Source: Flavobacterium sp. N3904 (GTDB taxonomy: Bacteria > Bacteroidota > Bacteroidia > Flavobacteriales > Flavobacteriaceae). Taken from it: DNA of 64,000 nt. The stretch covers positions 2,583,501-2,647,500 of the forward strand of contig NZ_CP110009.1 in the NCBI RefSeq assembly GCF_025947305.1, read 5' to 3'. Below the pieces are notes generated by a model. The model ran no database searches. It saw only the letters and a list, made by a program, of their open reading frames with translations, and was not told where the DNA came from. A program made the translations under genes and the position numbers. Position 1 is the first letter of the stretch. The number at the start of each line of letters is the position of its first letter. Shown here piece by piece: positions 44,400 to 54,100 of this stretch.

Positions 44400-44801
44400 A
44401 TGAAAGTAGAATTTAAATTTTTAGTAGTACTAACTTTACTAATCGTAACAGGAACAAAAAGTTTTGCACAAGAATTAAGCTGGGTTGCACCAGAATATTC
44501 TAATTCATTAAAAAATCCATTTGTAGGAAATCAAAAGGCAACAAATGAAGGGAAAGAAATATTCAATCAGATGTGTGTATTGTGTCATGGTTTGAAAGGG
44601 CAAGGGAATGGTGAAGCCGGTCTTACATTGGAACCACATCCTGCAAATTTCTTAGCATTGAATGTAAAGAGCCAAACAGACGGTGCCATTTTTTGGAAAA
44701 TAACCAATGGAAAAGCTCCAATGGCCACTTATTTTGAACTTTTAACAGACGACCAAAGATGGAAATTGGTTAACTATATACGAGAATTAGAAAAAAAATA
44801 G
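44400..44801 (+). CDS. Exported monohaem cytochrome c, class I
   Basis: 133 residues with a signal peptide to about 24 (SFAQ). A single haem site is CVLCH (C59, C62, H63), the following HGLKGQGNGEAG is typical of small class I cytochromes, and the likely axial Met is M108 in NGKAPMATY. A periplasmic electron carrier. It has its own promoter and terminator, so its partner enzyme cannot be inferred from the context. Confidence 0.94.
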   Translation: MKVEFKFLVVLTLLIVTGTKSFAQELSWVAPEYSNSLKNPFVGNQKATNEGKEIFNQMCVLCHGLKGQGNGEAGLTLEPHPANFLALNVKSQTDGAIFWKITNGKAPMATYFELLTDDQRWKLVNYIRELEKK

Positions 44802-44838
44802 TTTTGAATTAGTACATGAAATAATTTTTTTTTAAGAG

Positions 44839-44881
44839 AAACCGCTACTGCTTAATATTTTAAGGAGTAACGGTTTTTTTT
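44839..44881 (+). terminator. Intrinsic terminator of the cytochrome c gene
   Basis: AAACCGCTACTGCTTAA (44839-44855) pairs with TTAAGGAGTAACGGTTT (about 44859-44875) with two mismatches, followed by a T-run. Confidence 0.88.
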
Positions 44882-45036
44882 GTGGGTAAAAATGTTTGTT
44901 AAATTTAAAATAGGGTATAAGTTCGTTAATTTTTATGTAATTTTATTGTACGTAAACAACTGATATTGTTATTATTCATTTTGATAAATCTATACTAAGA
45001 GCATCAGTTTTTTTGTCAGCGACCGTTAGCAATGTA

Positions 45037-45069
45037 ATTTAATAGTTATTTAATAGTTATTTAATTTAT
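45037..45069. repeat. 11-bp tandem repeat before the kinase
   Basis: ATTTAATAGTT occurs twice head-to-tail (45037-45047, 45048-45058), followed by a partial third copy, ending six bases before the kinase ATG. It may affect translation or carry a regulator site. Confidence 0.6.
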
Positions 45070-45074
45070 TACAT

Positions 45075-46424
45075 ATGAACTTTGATTATATTCTATTAAT
45101 ATTTGTTTTTAGTCATTTGCGAAAAACATTGCAAAGCAAAATTTTATTGCCTCAGATAGACAAATATTTGTTTATTGGTTTTTGGCTTTCAATAATGCTT
45201 TTAATTGCCGAATTCTTTTTGCATTCGAGAACACATATAACTGCTTGGATAGCACATGCAATGTTATTTACAATAATCTACTTTTGTGTTACCCAAAACG
45301 AGTTTAAATCTGTTAAGCCTTTTATTTATTCGATATTGCCTTTTGTTGTTGTAAATTTTATAGAAGATTTTATAGCACTCATCAATTCCTCTTTTTATGA
45401 TGAATGGAATAATTATTTTGATACGGCAATTGTTTTTTCTATCATTTGGTTTTTTGCCATGTTTTTTATTACAAGAAAACAACGTAAAGACATGGAAATA
45501 GAGCAATTAAAAGCTATAGAGCGAGAAAAAGAATTTCAACAATCAGAAATTTTAAAAGCAAAATTAGAAATACAAGTAGCCGAACGTACAGCACAGCTTC
45601 GCAGTCAAAAAGATGAACTGCAAAAAACATTGGACGAACTTAAAACAACGCAGGAGCAATTGATTCAATCCGAAAAAATGGCAAGTCTTGGGGAACTTAC
45701 AGCAGGTATTGCCCATGAAATACAAAATCCATTGAATTTTGTCAATAATTTTAGTGAAGTTAGCGGCGAACTTTTGGATGAAATGAACGAAGAAATTGAA
45801 AAAGGAGATTTTGACGAAGTAAAAAATATTGCTAACGACATCAAACAAAATTTAGAAAAAATAAATTTTCATGGCAAACGAGCCGATAGTATTGTTAAAG
45901 GAATGCTGCAACACAGTCGAACTGGTAATAATACAAAAGAACCAACGAACATTAACAAATTGGCCGATGAATACCTTCGGCTTGCCTATCATGGACTTCG
46001 AGCCAAAGACAAAAGCTTTAATGCGGACTTAATTACTGATTTTGATGAAAACTTACCTAAAATTAAAGTATTGGCACAAGAAATTGGTCGCGTATTACTG
46101 AATTTATTTACGAATGCTTTTTATGCCACCCATCAAAGACAGAAAAAATCGGGTGAAGCATACAAACCAATTGTCAGTGTGAAGACTGAATTGAAAGCAA
46201 ATGGAATTGAAATAACCGTAAAAGACAACGGTATTGGGATCCCAGAATCCATCAAAAGCAAAATAATGCAACCATTTTTTACCACCAAGCCTAGTGGTGA
46301 AGGTACAGGTTTGGGATTGTCTTTGAGCTACGATATAGTGGTAAAAGGGCATGGTGGAAGTATTGCTATTGATAGTAAAGAAAATGATTATACTGCTTTT
46401 ACAATTTTTCTTCCACTAGAATAA
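45075..46424 (+). CDS. Membrane-bound sensor histidine kinase
   Basis: 449 residues. Four hydrophobic segments in the first 132 residues (about 33-50, 58-73, 83-100 and 117-132) form a membrane sensor with no extracytoplasmic domain. A coiled coil follows (about 140-205). H214 in GIAHEIQNPLNFV is the phosphoacceptor of a HisKA variant often found in Bacteroidota. HATPase_c carries VLLNLFTNAFYA, DNGIGIP and GEGTGLGLSLS. Two response regulator genes follow within 110 bases, so the three genes probably form one signalling unit. Confidence 0.94.
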   Translation: MNFDYILLIFVFSHLRKTLQSKILLPQIDKYLFIGFWLSIMLLIAEFFLHSRTHITAWIAHAMLFTIIYFCVTQNEFKSVKPFIYSILPFVVVNFIEDFIALINSSFYDEWNNYFDTAIVFSIIWFFAMFFITRKQRKDMEIEQLKAIEREKEFQQSEILKAKLEIQVAERTAQLRSQKDELQKTLDELKTTQEQLIQSEKMASLGELTAGIAHEIQNPLNFVNNFSEVSGELLDEMNEEIEKGDFDEVKNIANDIKQNLEKINFHGKRADSIVKGMLQHSRTGNNTKEPTNINKLADEYLRLAYHGLRAKDKSFNADLITDFDENLPKIKVLAQEIGRVLLNLFTNAFYATHQRQKKSGEAYKPIVSVKTELKANGIEITVKDNGIGIPESIKSKIMQPFFTTKPSGEGTGLGLSLSYDIVVKGHGGSIAIDSKENDYTAFTIFLPLE

Positions 46425-46528
46425 AAAGTGTATTTATTCCAATTAAATATGTAAATTTTATTGGGTATACATAGTTGTAATTAAGAGTTATAGCGATTAA
46501 ATTATTAATCTTTCCGAAAAGAGTTGAT

Positions 46529-46912
46529 ATGAAGATATTAGTAGTAGATGATGAACCCGATGTGCAGCCGCTTTTTTTGCAGCATTTTCGTAAAGAATTG
46601 CGCCACCACGATTTTGAATTTGACTTTGCCCTTTCCGGCGAAGAAGCATTAGAATATCTCAGAGGCAATAGTATGGAAGTAGTACTTATATTATCGGATA
46701 TTAATATGCCTGGTATGAGCGGTATTGACTTATTGTCCAAAATCCGTTTGGATTATAAAGATTTATCACCCGTTGTGATGATGATTACCGCTTATGGAGA
46801 TGAAGAAAATTTCAGACAGGCGATGGACAAAGGGGCTAATGATTTTTTAACAAAACCGCTGGATTTTAATGTGTTAAAAGAGAAACTAAAAAAAATCATG
46901 GACAATGGCTAA
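46529..46912 (+). CDS. Stand-alone response regulator (receiver only)
   Basis: 127 residues, only a receiver domain: VDDEPDVQ acidic pocket, phosphoacceptor D57 in LILSDINMPG, and K113 in FLTKPLDF. No output domain is present, so it works by protein contact or phosphate transfer. Its last eight bases overlap the start of the next gene, which makes a relay kinase - receiver - receiver/cyclase plausible. Confidence 0.94.
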   Translation: MKILVVDDEPDVQPLFLQHFRKELRHHDFEFDFALSGEEALEYLRGNSMEVVLILSDINMPGMSGIDLLSKIRLDYKDLSPVVMMITAYGDEENFRQAMDKGANDFLTKPLDFNVLKEKLKKIMDNG

Positions 46913-47948
46913 AATACTTGTAGTTGATGATGAAGCGGACTTGGAAATTCTGGTAAAGCAAAAGTTCAGAAAAAAGATTCGGGAAAATGTCTATCAGTTC
47001 ATTTTTGCCCAGAATGGGGAAGAGGCTTTGCAGAAAATTTTGGAACATCCAGACTTGGATATTATATTAAGCGATATTAATATGCCGATAATGGATGGAT
47101 TGACCTTACTGAGTAAATTACCCGAAGCCAATCCGATGTTGAAGGCGGTAATGGTATCAGCCTATGGAGATATGCACAATATACGGTTGGCTATGAACAG
47201 AGGAGCATTTGATTTTGTTTGCAAACCGGTAGATTTTGATGATTTGGATTTAACTATGTCAAAAACAATATCACATGTAAAACAATTGCAGGAAACCATT
47301 AAAGCAATCAAGGAGAATAATATTCTCAAGATGTATGTTGATGAAAATGTAATAAATTTTATGACCAACAAGGAGTTTGAAAACAGCCTTCTTAAAAATG
47401 AAATGTTGGAAGCAACAGTACTTTTTGTAGACGTATGTGGTTTTACCTCGATAACAGAGCAATTTCCTGCAAACACAGTCGTGAATTTACTCAACGGATT
47501 ATTTGATACAATTGTAAAGGAAGTGATTGCTCAGGAAGGGCATGTTGATAAATTTATGGGTGATGCAGTTATGGCTGTTTTTAGAGGAAATTATCATCTT
47601 GACAGGGCTATTGATGTAGGACTCGCTTTAAAAAATCAAATCAAAAACAGTGAAGAAATAACAATTGGTGATAAAAAATACAAGCCGGAAATTTCGATTG
47701 GTATCAACTCTGGGGAAATGGTTTCCGGAAATATTGGCTCGGCATCTTTAAAGCGATTTGATTATACCGTTATTGGCGATGCAGTTAATACGGCTCAAAG
47801 ATTGCAAAGTGTTGCCAAACCCGGACAAATTATTATTTCAGAGGCTGTATATGCTATTGTAAAAGAATCATTTAAGTGTGTGTTAAACGGAGAATTTGCA
47901 TTGAAAAACAAATCGAAACCGGTAAATACTTATGAGGTAATTGAATAA
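46905..47948 (+). CDS. Response regulator with class III nucleotidyl cyclase
   Basis: 347 residues. The receiver domain (1-125) has VDDEADLE, D57 in ILSDINMPI and K108. A linker helix (125-165) leads to a class III adenylate/guanylate cyclase domain (about 168-347) with VLFVDVCGFTSITEQFP (metal D176), DKFMGDAVMAVF (metal D220), IGINSGEMVSGNIG and the GDAVNTAQRLQ segment. Base-specificity residues could not be assigned with confidence. Phosphorylation by the neighbouring kinase would set cyclic-nucleotide output. It overlaps the upstream receiver gene by eight bases. The most likely reader would be a Crp-type protein. Confidence 0.94.
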   Translation: MAKILVVDDEADLEILVKQKFRKKIRENVYQFIFAQNGEEALQKILEHPDLDIILSDINMPIMDGLTLLSKLPEANPMLKAVMVSAYGDMHNIRLAMNRGAFDFVCKPVDFDDLDLTMSKTISHVKQLQETIKAIKENNILKMYVDENVINFMTNKEFENSLLKNEMLEATVLFVDVCGFTSITEQFPANTVVNLLNGLFDTIVKEVIAQEGHVDKFMGDAVMAVFRGNYHLDRAIDVGLALKNQIKNSEEITIGDKKYKPEISIGINSGEMVSGNIGSASLKRFDYTVIGDAVNTAQRLQSVAKPGQIIISEAVYAIVKESFKCVLNGEFALKNKSKPVNTYEVIE

Positions 47949-48015
47949 AGTAATTATATAACAATTATAAAAATAGTTACTAAACTTTGAGAAAATATTG
48001 AAATATTTAATTAAA

Positions 48016-48435
48016 TCAACTTACGGAATAACTATTAAATTCTTTATCAGTCACTCTTTCCAACCAATCAATTGACCCTTTTGGCGTAACTGCGGTAATT
48101 GCAATATGTGTTAATGAACTATCGCGAGAAGCACCATGCCAATGTTTAATATCAGCAGGTATTTTGATAACATCCCCTCTTTGAATCGATTGAATGGGCT
48201 TGTCTTTTTCCTGATAATAGCCAATTCCATCTGTAACAATCAAGATCTGGCCTCCCGGATGGGTGTGCCAATTGTTCCGGGCTCCCGCTTCAAAAGTAAC
48301 GTTACCGATCACACTATTAAATTCATTTTCATTCACCAATAATTTCACCCATGCATTTCCCGTAAAATAATCAGGATTTGCTTTTTCTCCTTGGGGAAAT
48401 ATTAAATTTTGTTCACTTGGATCTGTTGTGTTCAT
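48016..48435 (-). CDS. Cupin-domain protein
   Basis: 139 residues, a single conserved cupin barrel: motif 1 NNWHTHPGGQILIVTDGIGYYQE (His in WHTH, about 57-59) and motif 2 IPADIKHWHGASRDSSLTHIAI (split: H101, H103). No signal peptide. Similar to small cupins annotated as quercetinase-like or carboxymuconolactone decarboxylase-associated proteins. The role is unknown beyond metal-dependent enzyme or binding function. It is convergent with the cyclase gene. Confidence 0.88.
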   Translation of the reverse strand: MNTTDPSEQNLIFPQGEKANPDYFTGNAWVKLLVNENEFNSVIGNVTFEAGARNNWHTHPGGQILIVTDGIGYYQEKDKPIQSIQRGDVIKIPADIKHWHGASRDSSLTHIAITAVTPKGSIDWLERVTDKEFNSYSVS

Positions 48436-48528
48436 GTTTTCTTATTTTTGAACTAGTAGTAGGTTTAGCGAAGTTAGTAAATTAGCATTTCCCAATTCTT
48501 ATAGTGTTCCGAATAGCTGGAAATAATC

Positions 48529-49089
48529 CTAAAAAAGTTCTCCCTGTATCGCTTCAGATTGCTTATTGCTTTTAAATTCGAAAGTGTCAGTTACAAAAAA
48601 TTGTTTTTTGTCCTCGTCAAACAGCCTTAAAACAACATTGTCACAGACAAAATTGAGGTTTATTGTTGTGAATAAATGATTGGCTTTGATTAGATTTTGA
48701 GGGCTTAGTTTTCGGGCAATGGAAAGATGTGGATTGTCACTTTTTTTCATACTGGGAATTAAAAGTGATTTATGAAATAACTTCATGATTTCCTTTACTC
48801 TTTTTTTGGAATTGCTGTCCGGATTTATGACAAAAGCACCATTTGAAAAAGTGCTAAATTCATTTAAGTACACTACAATCGGCGATAATGCATCACATAA
48901 TTTACTGATTTGATTTTTTATCACTTCGATTGATGTGCCAGTTGCTTTGAATTCGCAAATGGTAATATGTCCTACTGAATTTTTACTGTTGAACCAGCCT
49001 ACTTCTGCTGCTAATTGTTCTTTCATGGACATAATTGAAGCAAGTATAGGTTCTGGAGGTTGAATCACAAGGGAATATAATTTTTCCAT
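48529..49089 (-). CDS. 2H phosphoesterase, 2'-5' RNA ligase-like
   Basis: 186 residues with the two characteristic histidine motifs of the 2H phosphoesterase superfamily, HIT (H41-T43 in VGHITICEF) and HLS (H121-S123 in NPHLSIARKL), about 80 residues apart as expected. Family members open 2',3'-cyclic phosphates or join 2'-5' RNA links; the substrate here is unknown. Cytoplasmic, with no obvious operon partner. Confidence 0.88.
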   Translation of the reverse strand: MEKLYSLVIQPPEPILASIMSMKEQLAAEVGWFNSKNSVGHITICEFKATGTSIEVIKNQISKLCDALSPIVVYLNEFSTFSNGAFVINPDSNSKKRVKEIMKLFHKSLLIPSMKKSDNPHLSIARKLSPQNLIKANHLFTTINLNFVCDNVVLRLFDEDKKQFFVTDTFEFKSNKQSEAIQGELF

Positions 49090-49135
49090 GATTTTAATTT
49101 GTTTACAGAATTAATTGCTCCAACTATTAGTAATT

Positions 49136-49813
49136 CTATTTCTTCTTAGTGCTATTGTCAGATTTTTTCAAATACTGATCGAGTGGATCCAATAGATTCT
49201 TAGCATTACTCATTTTGTCAGAAAGGGCTTGCGCCTCAGTAACCATAGCTGTTGTTAAACCGCGAGTGGCAGTAATATTTTTTTTGGCATTATTTTCAGG
49301 TGATTGATCTATTTTAGTGGATAACAAAAGCAGAGCTATTCCCGCAATTTTGTTCTCTTTTACACCTTGACCCCTTACATAAAGCATTCCTAAATTTCCA
49401 ATAGCCAATCCATCTCCTTGTACAGACGCTTTGCGATACCATTTATTAGCCTTCGCAAAATCTACTGGTGTTCCTTTTCCATTTTCGTAAAGTACTCCTA
49501 AATTGAATTGTGCGGGTGCGTTACCCTGTGCTGCGGCTTTGCTGTACCAAACAACGGCTTCTTTTTCATTTTTAGTAACGCCGATACCTTTCTCATACAT
49601 GACGGCCACATTAAATTGTGAATCGATTTGGCCGACTTTGGCCGCAGCGAGAAATTCTTTGAAAGCTAGCGGCATATTATTTACGTTAAGTGCTTCGACA
49701 CCTGCTTTGAAATTTGGATTTTCTTTTGTTTGCCCATACGTGTTTACTGTTATTACCAAAGTAGTGAGCAGGAGTAGGCTTAACGCAAAAAAATTAGATC
49801 TTACTATTTTCAT
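49136..49813 (-). CDS. Exported Sel1-like repeat protein
   Basis: 225 residues from the start at 49813 (MKIVRSNFFALSLLLL), which begins a clear signal peptide ending near TYGQ. The open frame runs 98 codons further upstream with poor coding character, so the shorter start is chosen. Three to four Sel1-type repeats occupy about 40-165 (AQFNLGVLYENGKGTPVDFAKANKWYRKA is a representative unit, in two halves). A helical C-terminal tail is rich in Asn, Lys and Asp. Sel1 repeats mediate protein contacts. Confidence 0.88.
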   Translation of the reverse strand: MKIVRSNFFALSLLLLTTLVITVNTYGQTKENPNFKAGVEALNVNNMPLAFKEFLAAAKVGQIDSQFNVAVMYEKGIGVTKNEKEAVVWYSKAAAQGNAPAQFNLGVLYENGKGTPVDFAKANKWYRKASVQGDGLAIGNLGMLYVRGQGVKENKIAGIALLLLSTKIDQSPENNAKKNITATRGLTTAMVTEAQALSDKMSNAKNLLDPLDQYLKKSDNSTKKK

Positions 49814-50228
49814 TTTATTTTTTTTGTTAAATATACATAACATATTTAAAAATATCGCTGTGAAATAATAGCTGATCGATTTTATATCAAAGCTTCTCTT
49901 ATCATTTTCATTATTTAGACAACAAATAATTTTTGAAAGTAGCAATTTAATAGTATTGCAGGAACAGGGGGTATTCTTTGTTTTGCAATTTTTAGACTTA
50001 TTTTTTTGCTGGGTTAAAAATTTAAAAAGCTGATACATCCTAAGATTTACAGGCTTTTGATTGCATTTAAAATGAATTTGTGGAATCGCCGGGAGCAACT
50101 GAAGCATGTATTGGAACTCTTACAAGATCCCAAATACAAAACCAACTTCACATTAATCCAATTGCCAAAATCTGTTGCAGTAGCTGCTACCAGCAGTTGT
50201 TCTTTAGGTCTTTTTTTTATTATAGTTT
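49814..50228. other. Intergenic region, no reliable gene
   Basis: About 415 bases. Open frames exist on both strands at 50041-50240, around a locally GC-richer segment, but no frame has a consistent protein character, a plausible start or an identifiable family. It may be degenerate sequence belonging with the remnant at 50229-50487. Confidence 0.35.
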
Positions 50229-50487
50229 TCACCTTTTTTTAAGCGATATAACTTCTATATTTATTTTTTGACCATCTTTTAAATATCCTGGATAATACAT
50301 TTTCGGTCCAAATGCTTTAAATCCTAAAACAAAGATTTTGTATAGTTTAGTAGTATCAATTTTAATTTTAACAGAACCCTTAGAATCCATTATATATATA
50401 TTCTACGGGAAAAGTCTTTGTTAAAAACCCAAATCTTTCCTTCCTAACTTCTACAGTATCGAACAAATTAACTCTGTGTTGTTTGTC
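50229..50487 (-). pseudogene. Frameshifted remnant, CarboxypepD-regulatory-like
   Basis: Two overlapping minus-strand reading frames form one protein-like sequence broken by a frameshift at about 50383-50390. The upstream part (50383-50487) reads VNLFDTVEVRKERFGFLTK and then hits a stop. The downstream part (50229-50390, 53 codons from ATG) reads DSKGSVKIKIDTTKLYKIFV and GYLKDGQKINIEVISLKK. The spacing of DxxG, alternating strands and the final basic tail resemble a carboxypeptidase-regulatory-like beta-sandwich. The 5' end is lost where the GC-rich island begins, so the island may have interrupted a gene. Confidence 0.5.
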
Positions 50488-50494
50488 TTACTAT

Positions 50495-50990
50495 CAAATC
50501 AGCACCGCTTTTAGGCGGGGCGTTCCTTGATATAGAGCAAAACGTCCTTCGACTGCGCTCAGGATGAACATTGTAACAATCACATTTCTATTTTATGATA
50601 CTTTGCTGGCTACCCAAAAACGCAGGTGAAGGGAACGGTGCCAACCCTGATGGCTGTGCGAAGTGCGCCACCGTTGAAAAAACTAGGGTCGACAGACATG
50701 ATACTGCTGGAATGTAGTGCAGCGTAGCTTGCGAAGTTAAACGGAATGAAGCCGTATTGTGGATGTAATAGCCCCGCCGAACTCAGGAAGAGAGCGAGTG
50801 AAGATGAGGGTGAGGAAGCATAGTGGTGGCCTGCTCTTTTCGGAGCGGGCTGAAGCCATGCTGACGAGAGGACTGTGGAACGGAGGGCGGTGGCTTTTTC
50901 GGCCGACGACCGACTGGAGCAGCCGAACGGAACAAAGCGAACAACCAGAGAGTGACCTATTGATTACTAAGACCATTATGAGTTAGCAGC
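50495..50990. other. GC-rich structured non-coding island
   Basis: About 500 bases markedly richer in G and C than all surroundings. GGCGGGGC (50514-50521) and GCCCCGCC (50771-50778) are inverted. Inside, AACGGTG pairs with CACCGTT, and CTTGCGAAG is a small hairpin. CTTCGACTGCGCTCAG (50547-50562) resembles a widespread REP-like palindromic motif (from memory). Open frames occur on both strands (50759-50986 plus, 50737-50976 minus), but their codon use does not resemble neighbouring genes. It could be a structured RNA, a mobile-element remnant or a recombination site; I cannot decide. Confidence 0.5.
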
Positions 50991-51155
50991 GAGACTGAAT
51001 TGTTAATGTAAGTATATCTTTTCTTCGTGAGTACTATTAATAGCTTGAGAATGGCAGCTTTTTGAGCAGCTCACTATTGATACTTGAATGATAGGATTAA
51101 CTATTTTGAACTGCTCACGAACCTGTTCTGGAGATAATCTTTACACCAACATGTA

Positions 51156-54100
51156 TTAACTATTTCCATCTTTTTTAAACTGAGATGGTGACTTGCCGAA
51201 AAATTCGGAAAAACTGCTTGAAAAATAAGATTGCGAATTACTACCCACAGCATAAGCAACCTCTGAAATTTTATTATCAGTTGTAGTTAGTAATGTTGCA
51301 GCATGATTCATACGGATTGTTCGTATTAAATCTATAGGAGATTGATCTATAATTCCTTTCATTTTACGATGTAGTTGTGCTCGACTTATTTTCAATTCAT
51401 CACTTATCATTTCAACACTAAGTGCCGGATTATCCATATTTTTCTTTATTATATCAAAGGTTCTCTCCATTAAGCGTTCATCCGCCGAGGTCAGAATGCC
51501 ACTTTCGACTTCCCAGTTTATAGAGTTGCTGAATTTTTCTTTTAGTTTTTGACGTTGATTAAGCAAATTTCGAATTTGAGTTTTGAGTAAATCCATATTA
51601 AATGGTTTTGTGATGTAGGCATCTGCTCCTAAATCGATCCCTAAAATTTGATCTTCTAATTCTGATTTTGCAGACAGAATAATAATTGGAATATGACTTG
51701 ATTCTATATTTGTCTTTAGTGCTTTACACAATTCAATTCCGTTCATTTTTGGCATCATTATATCTGTAATAATTAAATCTGGGGATTTAGAATGAACCTT
51801 CTCTAAGGCTTTTGCACCATCCTCTGCTTCAATTATTTTATAATTTGCATTAAGTTCTACTTTAAGTAATGTTCTCATGTCAGCATTATCCTCAACTATA
51901 AGTAATAATGGTTTTGTTCCATTAATTTCTGTCTCTAATATATTTTGTGCTTCTGAGATTATTTTATCGTCATTTTTAGAAATTACAAAATTGTTTGTAA
52001 TGGCGTTATTTTGTGTAGCATCAGTTTGTATTTCATCATTCTTATTTACATCTCCTGTTGGCAAATATATATTGAAAGTTGAACCTTCGTTCAATTCACT
52101 TTTTACAGTTACTATGCCATTGTGAAGCTTCAAAATGTTTTTAACAAGATTCAGTCCAATTCCAGTGCCTAAGTATTGTACATCAGATTCATTATGTTGA
52201 TAGTATCTTTCAAAAATCTTATCAGTTACTTTAGTTGACATTCCAATGCCTGTGTCCGAAATTCTAATCACAACATATTCTTTATCATTTAATGTTTCAA
52301 AATCTGTTGATACGGCTATATATCCTTTTTCGGTAAATTTAACGGCGTTGGAAATAATATTATAGATGCACTTATCTAGCATGCTAGGGTCGAACCATAC
52401 TAATGTGTTTCCAATTTTATTTTCGAAGGTCAAATCAATATTTTTCTCAGTAATTATATCTTTAAATGTATCCAAAATGTCTTTAACTATTGATGATACA
52501 TTGATTTGTTTCGCATTTACTTTCATTTGACTTGTATCTAATTTCCTTAAATCAAGAATCTGATTGATTAAATGAAGCAATCGTTGCGAATTTTTACGAA
52601 TAATTGTGAGTAATTGTAATTTTTCGTCATTGTTTTCATTTTGAATCAATCGATCTAGAGGGGAAGAAATAAGAGTAAGCGGCGTACGAAATTCGTGAGA
52701 GATATTTGTAAAAAACACTAGTTTTGACATATATATTTCTTTTTGTTTCTTTATTTCTAGTTTTTTTATCTGCCTTTTATTTTTTTTGCTGCTTTTTATT
52801 TTCAGCGCTCTGAATATCATGAACGATGAAAAAGCAATAACTACTGCATAGATTAAATAAGCCCACCAAGTCCTCCAAAAGGGAGGGTGTATAATTATAG
52901 TAAGTTTTTTTTCCTCACCTTCAAGTTCATTATTTGCCTTTCCAGTTTTTAAATGTAGCGTGTAATTACCCGGAGCGAGGTTCGTGTAAGTTACTGACCT
53001 ACTACCGGCGGGTAGATTTTGCCATTTTGTGTCAAATCCATCCAGATATGATGAAACAAAAAGTTTTTTTCCTGCAAAAAATTCTGGAATTGAAAATTCG
53101 ATAGTAATACTTTTGTTGACATAACTTAAATTTATTTCATTCAAATAGTTCAGGGACTTGGGAAGTATAATTCTATCACTTATTTTTCGATTTATAAGTA
53201 CTTGTTGGTCGTACTGTTTCAAATTGGTAAGTATTATATTATTAGTCGGTTTCCTAGATTTTATCATATCTGGGTTAAAAATGTTTATTCCTTTCGTGCC
53301 TCCAAAGAATACTTCACCATCATTACTTAGAAAATAGGATCTTGAGTTAAATTCATCACTTTGTAAACCATCCTGCATATTGTAAGACTTAACTAAATAG
53401 TTTTGGGTGTTCAAACATGATATTCCCTGATTATCACTTATCCACAAGCTGTTTTTTCCAGTAAACACTAAACCTTTTATTCTATTACTGATTAAATTGT
53501 TGTCAGTAGTAAATACTTTAATATCACCATTTGAGGGGTTTAAATAATTTAATCCATTGTCAGTGCCAAACCATATATTGCCTTCATTATCTTCTGCAAT
53601 AGAGTGAATCATATTGTTACTCATTTTGCTGTTAGTCTGTGTATTATAATTTATGAATTTATTCTTTTCAATGATAAAGCAGCTTAACCCATATACTGTT
53701 CCAATCCATAAATGTCCTTTTTTATCTAAATAGAGTTTATTGACCCAATTGTTTATTAGACTGTTTCTTTTTGAGGATTGCATATAATTTGAAAATCGTT
53801 TTGTTTTCTTATCGAAGCAGCTTATACCTCCAGAATGTGTTCCTATCCATATTTTTCCATCTTTTGATTGTGTAATTGTTCTTACATTATTGCTTTTTAA
53901 TCCACCGTTTGTGTTTTCGGTATTATAATTAATAAACTTACCCGAAAGGTGGTTCATTACAGACAGACCTCCCGTATATGTAGCAACCCAAGTTTGAAGT
54001 TCATCATCTACAAAAACATCTAATGCTGCGTTGTCAGCGAGCGAATTGCTATTCGATTTGATATTAATAAATTGCTTTTTAAAATTATTATTTCTGTTAA

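Noticed and set aside
49814-50107. Longer N-terminus for the Sel1-repeat protein
   Set aside because: The 98 extra residues are Cys/Lys/Asn-rich translation of AT-rich DNA and would bury the signal peptide.
50737-50986. Open frames on both strands in the GC-rich island as genes
   Set aside because: They mirror each other on opposite strands, have codon use unlike neighbouring genes, no signal peptide or domain, and coincide with the inverted repeats. Better treated as non-coding.
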